Positions 7,994-14,569 of a stretch of 14,569 nucleotides of DNA are shown one piece after another. This DNA comes from an uncultured Bacteroidota bacterium (GTDB lineage Bacteria; Bacteroidota; Bacteroidia; Bacteroidales; 4484-276). The stretch lies in assembly GCA_903930725.1 (NCBI GenBank), contig CAIYZW010000666.1, positions 1-14,569 of the forward strand. Direction: 5' to 3'. Each line of letters opens with the position of its first letter. The stretch's first letter is position 1. The position numbers were made by a program, and so were the translations under genes. Under the pieces are notes generated by a model. It was not told the DNA's origin. It saw only the letters and a program-made list of their open reading frames with translations, and ran no database searches.

Positions 7994-8614
7994 ATGAACG
8001 AAAAAACACTCATCAAGGCTTGTAAAAACGCGGAGGTATCTGCACTAAAGATTCTTTACGAACGATATTATGCCACGATGTTTGGAGTTTGTCTGCGCTA
8101 CGTAAGGAATAAAGCCGATGCCGAAGATCTTGTACAGGAAGGCTTTATGAAAGTTTTTAAAGACATTGGTTCGTTCGAAGGAAAAGGTTCGTTTGAAGGT
8201 TGGCTGAGGCGGGTGATAATTAATAATACATTAACGTATTTAAGAAAAACAAAAAGAGAATTTGCTCACGACGACATCGAAACTATTGCAGAGAATGAAG
8301 CAGATGACATTGAACCTGATGAAATTACAATAGAAAGTAAAATTAAAAACAGAGATTTTACCAAAGAAGAGTTGATTGAAATTATTCAAAGTTTGCCACA
8401 AGGGTACCAGCAGGTTTTAAATTTGTACATTGTTGATGGATTTAAACATTACGAAATTGCCAAAATGCTTAATATCAGCGAAGGAACATCAAAATCGCAG
8501 CTTAACCGAGGACGTAAACTGGCAGTGAAGAAATTGTACCAAAAAGCCTGTGAAAACAGTGCAGGATTTGAAATGGATTTCGACCCAATAAAATTTGAAG
8601 AATATGAAAGATAA
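7994..8614 (+). CDS. ECF-family RNA polymerase sigma factor
   Basis: A 206-residue sigma-70 family protein of the extracytoplasmic-function group, usual length. Region 2 spans about residues 21-88, with the core-binding and -10-recognition segment DAEDLVQEGFMKVF at 42-55 and WLRRVIINNTLTYLRK at 70-85. A 35-residue acidic linker (about 90-122) leads to region 4 (125-182), with IIQSLPQGYQQVLNLY and a helix-turn-helix HYEIAKMLNISEGTSKSQLNRGR at 152-174 that reads the -35 box. The protein directs RNA polymerase to a small stress or envelope regulon. Its own upstream region contains a TGCAACC...CACCTA element that recurs before the PKD gene at 13818. The stop overlaps the next gene's ATG by 11 bp, the classic layout of a sigma factor with its anti-sigma factor. 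The signal and full regulon cannot be read from this window. Confidence 0.95.
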   Translation: MNEKTLIKACKNAEVSALKILYERYYATMFGVCLRYVRNKADAEDLVQEGFMKVFKDIGSFEGKGSFEGWLRRVIINNTLTYLRKTKREFAHDDIETIAENEADDIEPDEITIESKIKNRDFTKEELIEIIQSLPQGYQQVLNLYIVDGFKHYEIAKMLNISEGTSKSQLNRGRKLAVKKLYQKACENSAGFEMDFDPIKFEEYER

Positions 8615-9170
8615 TAACAAATATATTGATAATAAAATCAGAGAGTTAGCTGATTTTACCCCCAACATAAAGCCTGATTGGGACGCTTTTTATGCAAAAA
8701 ACCAACAGGCTATCGAAGGCTTAAAAACTGGCAACGGTAAAACCACCTTTACCCAGTTTGTAACTTCGTCAGGTTTCAAATACACGCTCATTGCCATTTC
8801 GGTGGTTGCCGTTTTTATTGCAGGTTTTTACTTTACATCAGACGATAAAACTGAAAATATCTCAACTGAAAAAACATTTGAACAGCCTGCAAATAATCAG
8901 AATAACGAGGTGATTATTCCGGCCATTCCTTTGCAGGAAAAAGCAAGCAACCCAATTCCGTCCAACGATTTAATTAAAGTTGAAACAGGTACAAAAGTTA
9001 CCTTTGACATCAAAAACGAAAATACCAGAGTTCCGGCCACCATTATTGATGAAAAGAATATTCCGGAACCTGTAGTTCTGGATTCGATAACTGACGATAA
9101 ACCTGTGATAATCAAAAATACAATCATTATTCAGGATACAATCAGAATAAAACGAGCGGATGAAAAGTAA
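8604..9170 (+). CDS. Probable transmembrane anti-sigma factor
   Basis: A 188-residue single-pass membrane protein. The chosen start is the ATG at 8604; a TTG at 8595 in frame is a poorer choice. The N-terminal 58 residues would be cytoplasmic and include KIRELADFTPNIKPDWDAF (11-29), resembling the short P-x-x-W-x-x-F/I element seen at the start of many Bacteroidota ECF anti-sigma proteins. No zinc-binding HxxxCxxC motif is present. Residues about 59-78 are a hydrophobic helix, followed by a roughly 110-residue periplasmic part rich in Asn, Pro, Thr and Lys. The C-terminus consists of beta-prone repeats ending QDTIRIK (177-183). It overlaps the sigma gene by 11 bp and is followed by a strong terminator, so the two form a two-gene operon. 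Known logic: such a protein holds the sigma factor at the membrane until a periplasmic signal releases it. The assignment rests on context and topology more than on sequence identity. Confidence 0.7.
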   Translation: MKDNNKYIDNKIRELADFTPNIKPDWDAFYAKNQQAIEGLKTGNGKTTFTQFVTSSGFKYTLIAISVVAVFIAGFYFTSDDKTENISTEKTFEQPANNQNNEVIIPAIPLQEKASNPIPSNDLIKVETGTKVTFDIKNENTRVPATIIDEKNIPEPVVLDSITDDKPVIIKNTIIIQDTIRIKRADEK

Positions 9171-9183
9171 TTTTAGTGTTTTT

Positions 9184-9221
9184 AAAATCGCACACCAATT
9201 TTGAGGAGTGCGATTTTTTTT
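9184..9221 (+). terminator. Rho-independent terminator after the sigma/anti-sigma pair
   Basis: A perfect 10-bp stem, AAAATCGCAC (9184-9193) with GTGCGATTTT (9208-9217), encloses a 14-nt loop and ends in a run of eight T (9214-9221). It lies 13 bp after the anti-sigma stop, so it should end that transcript before the outer-membrane protein gene. The A-rich 5' arm may allow some function in the other direction, but no minus-strand gene needs it. Confidence 0.85.
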
Positions 9222-9264
9222 CCGTCAATTCTGATTTTTTTTATTCAAGCCAGCATTTAATACT

Positions 9265-9272
9265 TAAATTTG
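9265..9272 (+). promoter_or_regulatory. Probable -7 box for the outer-membrane protein gene
   Basis: TAAATTTG at 9265-9272 fits TAnnTTTG exactly, 38 bp before the ATG at 9311. The corresponding -33 region is only a T-rich tract without a clear TTG, so the match is partial. With the terminator just upstream, it is the best candidate for expressing the 9311-13725 pair. No TGCAACC element is present here. Confidence 0.45.
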
Positions 9273-9310
9273 CGATAAACTCAGTAAAGTACTGAAATTA
9301 AAGGTTTTTA

Positions 9311-11014
9311 ATGATCAAAGCCTGTTTTGCCAAAGTTTTTATGGCATTAATGTTTATTCCTGCATTTGTTACAATTTGCCAGGCTAAAGTTGTTTCCCCC
9401 CAACCTATTTTTCCGTCAGATTTAAATCCCACAAACGATACCATTTTTGTTTACGATACCATCTATGAGGTTCATTATGTTTACGATACGATTTATTCGT
9501 TCGACTCAATTTCCCAGGTTGGGATCATGTCCACTGAAGATCTGCCCCAAAAAAAAGCTGATAGTTCGGCTTACGCCAAAAAATCCTTCAACATTGGGGG
9601 TGATGGTAAAAATGTTGATTCGACAGGTATAATTTTTAAAAGTAATTACAGCTCACATCTCGACTTTAACAAAATCAACAAAGCCGATGAATTACCTGAT
9701 CCGGAGCGGATTGAAACTGGCAGAAGTAAAAAAAACAGGCCTGAAAAACGCGCCCAGACCGAAGAAAACCTGACAAGCTTCAGGAAAATTCCGTTTGTTT
9801 TTTTTGTAAAAGACACCCTTTATCGGGCTGATACAGTGGTGATTTTGGAAAACCTGACCGACACCGTTTTCTATTTTAAGCTTTCGCCCCGAACCGACAC
9901 TTCGATTTACCACCAAACCATTATCGAAAAACGACAGAATGTTGTGGTAGTTAATAAGTTGGTAAATGTGAATATCCAAAAAAAAAGCTACGTAGTTGTT
10001 GATGATTTGAAAGGGTCTCAATCCGGGATTATTCCGCTTTGGGGCACTGTTGAACAATACTTTAAAAACTATAATAAAATTCACGAAAAGGAAAACACAG
10101 TGCAGCTCGAACGATCAAAAAGAAATGCACAGAAAAATGATTACAAACCATTAAAGGCGCGGCCATCCCACCGGGATTTGGGCAATTCGTCCAGAGTTTC
10201 GGCAGGTGATGTTGGTGCGGGATGTGTTACATTTTTAGATGCCGGCGTTTCACTCTTTATCCCCGAAATTAACTTTAACTCCAAAACCGGAATTTCCAAA
10301 ACCAGCATTGAACTTCTGAATAAAAACACCACACCACAACTTTCATACGATTTCTCGGCGGGAGTGAAATATTACGGCAAAAACTGGGGTTTCGAAACTG
10401 GCCTGGGCTTTTCGCAGCAGCGATTCGATTTTGACCATCAGGATGAAATCATCAAAATTGATTCGACCGATTACTGGGAACATTTTACCCGCGAAGAATA
10501 CCTTTACGATACCACGTGGTATCTGGATTTAGATGAATATTTATCAACCGGAAACATGGTTTTTATTCCCAGCGTTGACTCAACTTTGACCATGGTTGCC
10601 GATTCGATCGCCAAAATAATAATTGATTCATCCACGCTGTTGGTTCCGGCAAAATACAACTACTCTTTTTCATACCTCGAAATCCCGCTGATTGCACGAT
10701 ACCAATTGATTAAGGGTAAATTATTTTGCGATGCTGCTGTTGGTCTGATCCCTTCATTTTTGATTTCAAAAACCGGAAATATTTTATCTGACAAAAAAGA
10801 TGAGGTTATAAAAACCAGCGACCTTGGGTTCGATTCCGGGTTTAATCTGGCTTTTTACGGAGCTGTTACTGTGGGTTATAAGCTTTCCGAAAGGTACACC
10901 TTACAAGTTGAACCATTTATTAAAAGGACAATTTTTACCGGAATTGAAAACGACTATGTTTCGATGAAATCAAATTCGATGGGCATTAAATTTACTGTTT
11001 CGTTGTGTTTTTAA
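9311..11014 (+). CDS. Outer-membrane beta-barrel protein with extended periplasmic N-terminal region
   Basis: A 567-residue exported protein with a signal peptide over about residues 1-25 (hydrophobic core MALMFIPAFVTI, cleavage near CQA). Residues 43-66 hold short beta-prone repeats, with VYDTIY at 47-52 and again at 57-62, exactly ten residues apart. A basic, polar section follows (about 75-155). Another Asp-Thr-rich beta region spans 160-230 (KDTLYRADTVV, LTDTVFYF), then a charged linker to about 295. The C-terminal part (about 300-567) looks like an outer-membrane barrel. It alternates hydrophobic strands with aromatic girdles (YDFSAGVKYYG, WGFETGLGFS, YLEIPLIARY, AVTVGYKLS) and ends FTVSLCF with the terminal Phe typical of Bam-inserted proteins. 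It lacks the usual TonB-box and plug domain. It sits between a sigma/anti-sigma pair and a surface PKD protein, so it may link the surface to the regulator. Function not established. Confidence 0.8.
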   Translation: MIKACFAKVFMALMFIPAFVTICQAKVVSPQPIFPSDLNPTNDTIFVYDTIYEVHYVYDTIYSFDSISQVGIMSTEDLPQKKADSSAYAKKSFNIGGDGKNVDSTGIIFKSNYSSHLDFNKINKADELPDPERIETGRSKKNRPEKRAQTEENLTSFRKIPFVFFVKDTLYRADTVVILENLTDTVFYFKLSPRTDTSIYHQTIIEKRQNVVVVNKLVNVNIQKKSYVVVDDLKGSQSGIIPLWGTVEQYFKNYNKIHEKENTVQLERSKRNAQKNDYKPLKARPSHRDLGNSSRVSAGDVGAGCVTFLDAGVSLFIPEINFNSKTGISKTSIELLNKNTTPQLSYDFSAGVKYYGKNWGFETGLGFSQQRFDFDHQDEIIKIDSTDYWEHFTREEYLYDTTWYLDLDEYLSTGNMVFIPSVDSTLTMVADSIAKIIIDSSTLLVPAKYNYSFSYLEIPLIARYQLIKGKLFCDAAVGLIPSFLISKTGNILSDKKDEVIKTSDLGFDSGFNLAFYGAVTVGYKLSERYTLQVEPFIKRTIFTGIENDYVSMKSNSMGIKFTVSLCF

Positions 11015-11037
11015 AAAATTCAAAATCAGGATTTAAA

Positions 11038-13725
11038 ATGAAAATTCAATTACAAATAGCTGCTTTTCTGATGGTATTTCTGATGATACCGGGCAAGCAG
11101 ATTTTTGCCGAAAATTATCATATTGCGGGTTATGTGCTTCAGGAAAACGACAGCACACCGATTCATGACGAAATTGTAGAAATCCGCGACCAGTTTGGCG
11201 CCAATATCGGTTCATTTTTAACAAATAACCATGGACTTTATTCTGGTACTTTTGAGGTCTCCGCAGCATATTCACCTTTTGTAATGGCTGAATTATCGAG
11301 GCATTGCGGCGATTCAATCTATTTCTACAAACAGGAAATCGTACTCGATAATCCTTACCTTACCTGCAATTTTGTAGTTTGCTACATGCGACCCTGCCAT
11401 GCAAACTTTAGCTACCTGCAAATAGCCCTCGACAGTCTTGCTTTTAAGTTTACTGATGTTTCGGTGGGTAACATTACCGAATGGTTTTGGGATTTTGACG
11501 ACCAAACCTACTCAACAGAGCAAAACCCAACCCATGAGTTTGAGCAACCGGGAACCTATCATGTAAAATTAAGTATTAACGGCGCCACTTGCAACGACCA
11601 GTGGCAAAATATTCTTCATGCACATTTTGGACAAGAATGTGTGCCTCAGTTTTCGTACCAGCAAATGAACCAGGAAGGTAATCTGATGGTTAATTTTTAC
11701 GACGAATCGCTGGGAAATTTCGATGAATGGTTTTGGGATTTTGACGATGGAGAGACTTCAAATGAGCAAAACCCAATACATCAATACAATCAGTCGGGAG
11801 AATATGAGGTTAAACTCAGCATTTTTGGTCAGGGATGCATGAATAATACGCACCAGCCAGTTATTGTTGAGACAGGACCGGAATGTTTTGCGCTGTTTAA
11901 TACTTACCAGCAGCAGTCAGCTGATTTGAAAATTGAATTTATAGATTTATCTATTGGTCAGGCCGAAACCTGGCTTTGGGATTTTGGTGATGGAAATGTG
12001 AGCAATCTTCAAAATCCTTTTCATATTTACGAAAATCCGGGAGATTTTGATGTTACTTTAACCGTCTCAAATGCCAATTGTGACGATAGTTTTACACGAT
12101 CCCTTCATGTAAACCACGATACCACCTGCCAGGCAAATTTCGATTATCAGCAAAACTCGATTTTGGAACCGGTCATTCAATTTATAAACTTATCAGTTGG
12201 CGAAAACCAATTGTTTTTCTGGAATTTCGGTGATGGTACTGCTTCTCAGGAAACCTCGCCAGCACATGAGTTTCCATCTTCAGGGTTTTATGATGTGATG
12301 CTAAAAACCATTGGCTTTGGATGTTCCGATTCGTTAACAAGACAAATCGAAGTACTTGCACCAATACCTTGTGAAGCCGACTTTTCATTTACGAGCCAAA
12401 GCCCCGAAGCCCTCGAAATTTCCTTTACAAATCAATCATCAGGAGCAATAAATAGTTTTGCCTGGGATTTTGGCGATGGAAGTTTTTCTATCGAAGAAAA
12501 TCCCATTCACACCTATTCTCAGCCCGGAATTTATTTTATTGAACTTGCAGTTTTTGCTGTTGGGTGTGCCGATTCAATCCAAAAGCCGGTCGAAATTACG
12601 GAACCGGTATTTTGCGAGGCCGCTTTTACAATCGAACAGGAATATCCGCAAAGCAGGCTGGTTTCATTTGTTAATCTGTCTGTCGGGAATAATTTAAGCT
12701 CAAGTTGGGATTTCGGTGATGGGACATTCTCGACAGCAAACAATCCTCAGTACGAATACACCGCGCCTGGCTCCTACGCTATAAAACTGATAATTTCGAC
12801 AACCGATTTTTGCAGCGATTCATTGAGCCAAAATCTCGAAATTTTGCCACCTTTTGTTCTGTCAGGAAGCGTAATGGCAGGTGCAAACACACTTAAACTT
12901 GGGAATGTTTTACTTTATAAAAAAGAGGTTTTCGGCCAATTGACGATTTTTGACCAATCAACATTAGAAACCGGTAGTTTTACGTTTGAAGAATTGCAAC
13001 CAGGCAACTACCTTGTACAGGCTATCCCTGATTTAAATTTTCCTTTTCCTGTGATTCCCAATTATTTCCCAACTTATGCCGGCGAAAAAACAAACTGGCC
13101 TGAAGCCATGATTTTTGAAACCAGCAGTTTACCCGAAAGCATCGAAATTAATCTTTTGCATTTTGATGATTTTTTCGACGGACAAGCTTCGATAAGCGGA
13201 AAAATCGTGTTAACACAAGGAAGTCAGGACTTTCCGGTAATTATTTACCTTACCGATGAAATGAACACCTTGCTGAGTTATAAAATTCCTGACGAGCAAA
13301 ACGGGTTTGAATTTTCAGAAATTCCTTACGGGAATTACAATGTTTATCCCGAAAAGGCAGGAAAAACCGGACAGGCTTTTTCGGTTGAACTTACCGAAGC
13401 AAAACCCGGCAGTCACGGCATCATCTTCAACGAAACCGAAACTGCTATAATTCCCGATTTAACGGCCATTGATGATTTGGCCAAATCAAAGATTCTTTTA
13501 AGCCCCAATCCTGCAAGCGATATCGTGCGGCTCCAGATAAAAAATGCCTTCCAAAATAGAAATCACCTCACCATTTATAAATATGATAAAAGCGTCGTTG
13601 CAAGATATGCTTTTAGCGGTAGCAGCTTCATTTTCAATGTTTCGGGCTTAAGTAACGGGCTTTACTTTTTGGAAATAGACACCGGCAATGAAAAAAACTT
13701 CCAAAAGTTGATTATTCAGCACTGA
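11038..13725 (+). CDS. Secreted six-PKD-domain protein with T9SS sorting domain
   Basis: An 895-residue surface or released protein. The ATG at 11038 is chosen because a proper signal peptide follows (residues 1-24, ending IFA); a GTG at 11005 would add eleven residues before it and overlap the previous gene. Residues about 27-118 form a carboxypeptidase-regulatory-like (transthyretin-like) beta domain (YHIAGYVLQE, GLYSGTF). Residues 120-600 contain six PKD domains with the core W[DN]F[GD]DG (the first has DDQ). Each is bounded by a cysteine pair. Two further small beta domains follow (about 607-700 and 725-810; FEELQPGNYLVQA and FSEIPYGNYNVYP). The last 75 residues are a type A T9SS sorting domain beginning LSPNPASD and ending FQKLIIQH. 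No catalytic motif is seen, so adhesion, matrix or scaffold roles are most likely. It starts 23 bp after the barrel gene and is probably co-transcribed with it. Confidence 0.92.
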   Translation: MKIQLQIAAFLMVFLMIPGKQIFAENYHIAGYVLQENDSTPIHDEIVEIRDQFGANIGSFLTNNHGLYSGTFEVSAAYSPFVMAELSRHCGDSIYFYKQEIVLDNPYLTCNFVVCYMRPCHANFSYLQIALDSLAFKFTDVSVGNITEWFWDFDDQTYSTEQNPTHEFEQPGTYHVKLSINGATCNDQWQNILHAHFGQECVPQFSYQQMNQEGNLMVNFYDESLGNFDEWFWDFDDGETSNEQNPIHQYNQSGEYEVKLSIFGQGCMNNTHQPVIVETGPECFALFNTYQQQSADLKIEFIDLSIGQAETWLWDFGDGNVSNLQNPFHIYENPGDFDVTLTVSNANCDDSFTRSLHVNHDTTCQANFDYQQNSILEPVIQFINLSVGENQLFFWNFGDGTASQETSPAHEFPSSGFYDVMLKTIGFGCSDSLTRQIEVLAPIPCEADFSFTSQSPEALEISFTNQSSGAINSFAWDFGDGSFSIEENPIHTYSQPGIYFIELAVFAVGCADSIQKPVEITEPVFCEAAFTIEQEYPQSRLVSFVNLSVGNNLSSSWDFGDGTFSTANNPQYEYTAPGSYAIKLIISTTDFCSDSLSQNLEILPPFVLSGSVMAGANTLKLGNVLLYKKEVFGQLTIFDQSTLETGSFTFEELQPGNYLVQAIPDLNFPFPVIPNYFPTYAGEKTNWPEAMIFETSSLPESIEINLLHFDDFFDGQASISGKIVLTQGSQDFPVIIYLTDEMNTLLSYKIPDEQNGFEFSEIPYGNYNVYPEKAGKTGQAFSVELTEAKPGSHGIIFNETETAIIPDLTAIDDLAKSKILLSPNPASDIVRLQIKNAFQNRNHLTIYKYDKSVVARYAFSGSSFIFNVSGLSNGLYFLEIDTGNEKNFQKLIIQH
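11395..12813 (+). repeat. Six tandem PKD-encoding repeats with fixed cysteine spacing
   Basis: Six protein repeats of 81-82 residues, about 243-246 bp each, lie head to tail. Counting from the ATG at 11038, each begins with Cys (residues 120, 201, 283, 364, 445, 526) and ends with a second Cys 65 or 66 residues later (185, 267, 348, 429, 510, 592). The gap from one repeat's last Cys to the next repeat's first Cys is always 16 residues. Later copies share C-E-A-x-F at the start and C-x-D-S at the end. Identity between copies at the DNA level is modest, so the array is old, not a recent expansion. Confidence 0.9.
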
Positions 13726-13742
13726 TTTTTCCGGATTTCAGA

Positions 13743-13769
13743 TGCAACCATTTTGCATTTTCGCACCTA
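13743..13769 (+). promoter_or_regulatory. ECF-type promoter motif (copy 2), upstream of the second PKD gene
   Basis: TGCAACC (13743-13749), a 14-nt gap, then CACCTA (13764-13769). It matches the element at 7953-7980 before the sigma gene: the two share ATGCAACCATTTT and then GCACCTA, with a one-base difference in spacing. Transcription would begin near 13776, giving an AT-rich leader of about 42 nt to the ATG at 13818. It starts only 18 bp after the preceding stop, so the downstream gene is probably an ECF target and not just part of the upstream operon. Confidence 0.65.
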
Positions 13770-13817
13770 ACTGATGTAAAAAATATACGTTTAACTAAAT
13801 TTTAATTAATTACTATC

Positions 13818-14569
13818 ATGAAGAGATTATTACAGACCTCATTAGCATTATTGCTGATTTTGTTTGGGACTCAAAACTTGCAGGCTTACGATTTTACCGT
13901 GAGCGGACAGATTTTGATGACCGCTGCTCAGGTTCCTGCACCAGGTGTAATGGCCAAATTGCACATTGAGCAAACCGGAATTTTTGAAACAACTGTATCG
14001 GGTGACGATGGCAGCTATTCGATTACAGTTGCAATTGAAGATAGCCTTCAACACACCTACAACATTAGCGTTTTTGATGCTTGCACCGGACATCATGTCT
14101 GGAAAACCGGAGATGTAACACCGGCAGGTGCTGTCGAGAACTTCTTAATTTGTGATTCGGTACCACAAAATTGTCATGCCGATTTCATGTTCCATCACAA
14201 CCACCAAAGCACCAATCCTTTGGAAATCGAATTCCATTCGACTTCACATGGTTTTGGCCCAATTGCTTCTTATGCATGGGATTTTGGAGATGGGAATTCA
14301 TCAACCGAAGAAAATCCAACTTACACTTTTGCTGCTTATGGCAGTTATGAAGTTACTTTAACCATTACCACCGAAAGTGGCTGCACCGACAGTAAGACCA
14401 AAACCGTGGTTATCGTAGAAATTGTTTATGGCTGCGAAGCCAACTTTGATGCTCACCAATCGCATCACACCGCGCTTTTGGTTCATTTTATTGATAAATC
14501 ACAATTCCAGCCAGGAACCTGGTATTGGGCATTTGGCGATGGCGAAACTTCAGCTGAAAAAAATGTTGA
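13818..14569 (+). CDS. Secreted PKD-domain protein, 3'-truncated by window edge
   Basis: An open frame from the ATG at 13818 to the window end, 250 residues visible with no stop. Residues 1-23 are a signal peptide (MKRLLQTSLALLLILFG, ending LQA). A carboxypeptidase-regulatory-like beta domain follows (about 26-105; FTVSGQIL, DDGSYSITVA), then the start of a PKD array. The first repeat runs from CHADF (residue 119) through YAWDFGDG to CTDS about 70 residues later. The second starts with CEANF and reaches WAFGDG at the window edge. The order of domains and the cysteine-bounded repeats match the protein encoded at 11038-13725, so these are likely paralogues. A T9SS sorting domain is expected at the missing C-terminus but is not visible. 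The gene has its own ECF-style promoter motif. An embedded sequence rich in His (HHNHQS, HQSHH) may bind metal, but this is speculative. Confidence 0.9.
   Translation, partial: MKRLLQTSLALLLILFGTQNLQAYDFTVSGQILMTAAQVPAPGVMAKLHIEQTGIFETTVSGDDGSYSITVAIEDSLQHTYNISVFDACTGHHVWKTGDVTPAGAVENFLICDSVPQNCHADFMFHHNHQSTNPLEIEFHSTSHGFGPIASYAWDFGDGNSSTEENPTYTFAAYGSYEVTLTITTESGCTDSKTKTVVIVEIVYGCEANFDAHQSHHTALLVHFIDKSQFQPGTWYWAFGDGETSAEKNV

Noticed and set aside
8595..8603. TTG start for the anti-sigma gene
   Set aside because: An ATG lies three codons later, still overlapping the sigma stop, and is the more usual start.
9549..9986. Runs of eight and nine A (9549-9556 and 9978-9986) as possible phase-variation or slippage sites in the barrel gene
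   Set aside because: Homopolymers of this size are common in AT-rich genes, the frame is intact, and no alternative product is suggested.
9692..10084. Minus-strand open frame of 130 residues inside the barrel-protein gene
   Set aside because: No motif, no plausible promoter, and fully antisense to a gene with signal peptide and barrel features.
11005..11037. GTG start giving an eleven-residue extension of the PKD protein and an overlap with the previous gene
   Set aside because: The extension would place charged residues ahead of a clean signal peptide; the ATG at 11038 is the natural start.
11395..12813. Regularly spaced repeats considered as a CRISPR-like array
   Set aside because: The regularity is at the protein level (PKD domains); there are no short identical DNA repeats with unique spacers.

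Overview
The window looks like a chromosomal stretch from an AT-rich member of the Bacteroidota, probably Bacteroidales-like; genus cannot be read from it. The evidence is: type IX secretion (T9SS) C-terminal sorting domains on two proteins, PKD-repeat surface proteins, TAnnTTTG-type -7 promoter boxes, no clear Shine-Dalgarno sequences, and an IS1380-type transposase remnant.

Left third (1-5446): a glycan-assembly region. Three co-directional genes form a tight unit: a GT2 glycosyltransferase cut by the window edge, a GT4 glycosyltransferase overlapping it by 16 bp, and a GT4 enzyme fused to a SAM-dependent methyltransferase 19 bp further on. Next comes a decayed 3' end of a diaminopimelate decarboxylase (lysA-like) gene. 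A separate GT2 gene follows on the opposite strand with its own promoter. These genes probably build and methylate a surface polysaccharide, O-antigen or protein glycan.

Middle (5447-7713): a truncated IS1380-family transposase relic, then a complete secreted subtilisin-like (S8) protease on the minus strand with a signal peptide, propeptide, intact catalytic triad and T9SS sorting domain.

Right half (7994-14569): an envelope signalling and surface-protein locus, all on the plus strand. An ECF sigma factor is translationally coupled to a single-pass membrane protein that is very likely its anti-sigma factor. A strong intrinsic terminator follows. Next are an outer-membrane beta-barrel protein with a long periplasmic N-terminal part, a six-PKD T9SS-exported protein, and a second PKD protein that runs off the window. 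The most interesting signal is a shared ECF-style promoter motif (TGCAACC, 14-15 nt gap, CACCTA). It occurs upstream of the sigma gene and of the second PKD gene and was seen in no other intergenic region here. This suggests that the sigma factor controls itself and at least one PKD surface protein. The PKD repeats of both proteins share an unusual, strictly spaced cysteine pair.
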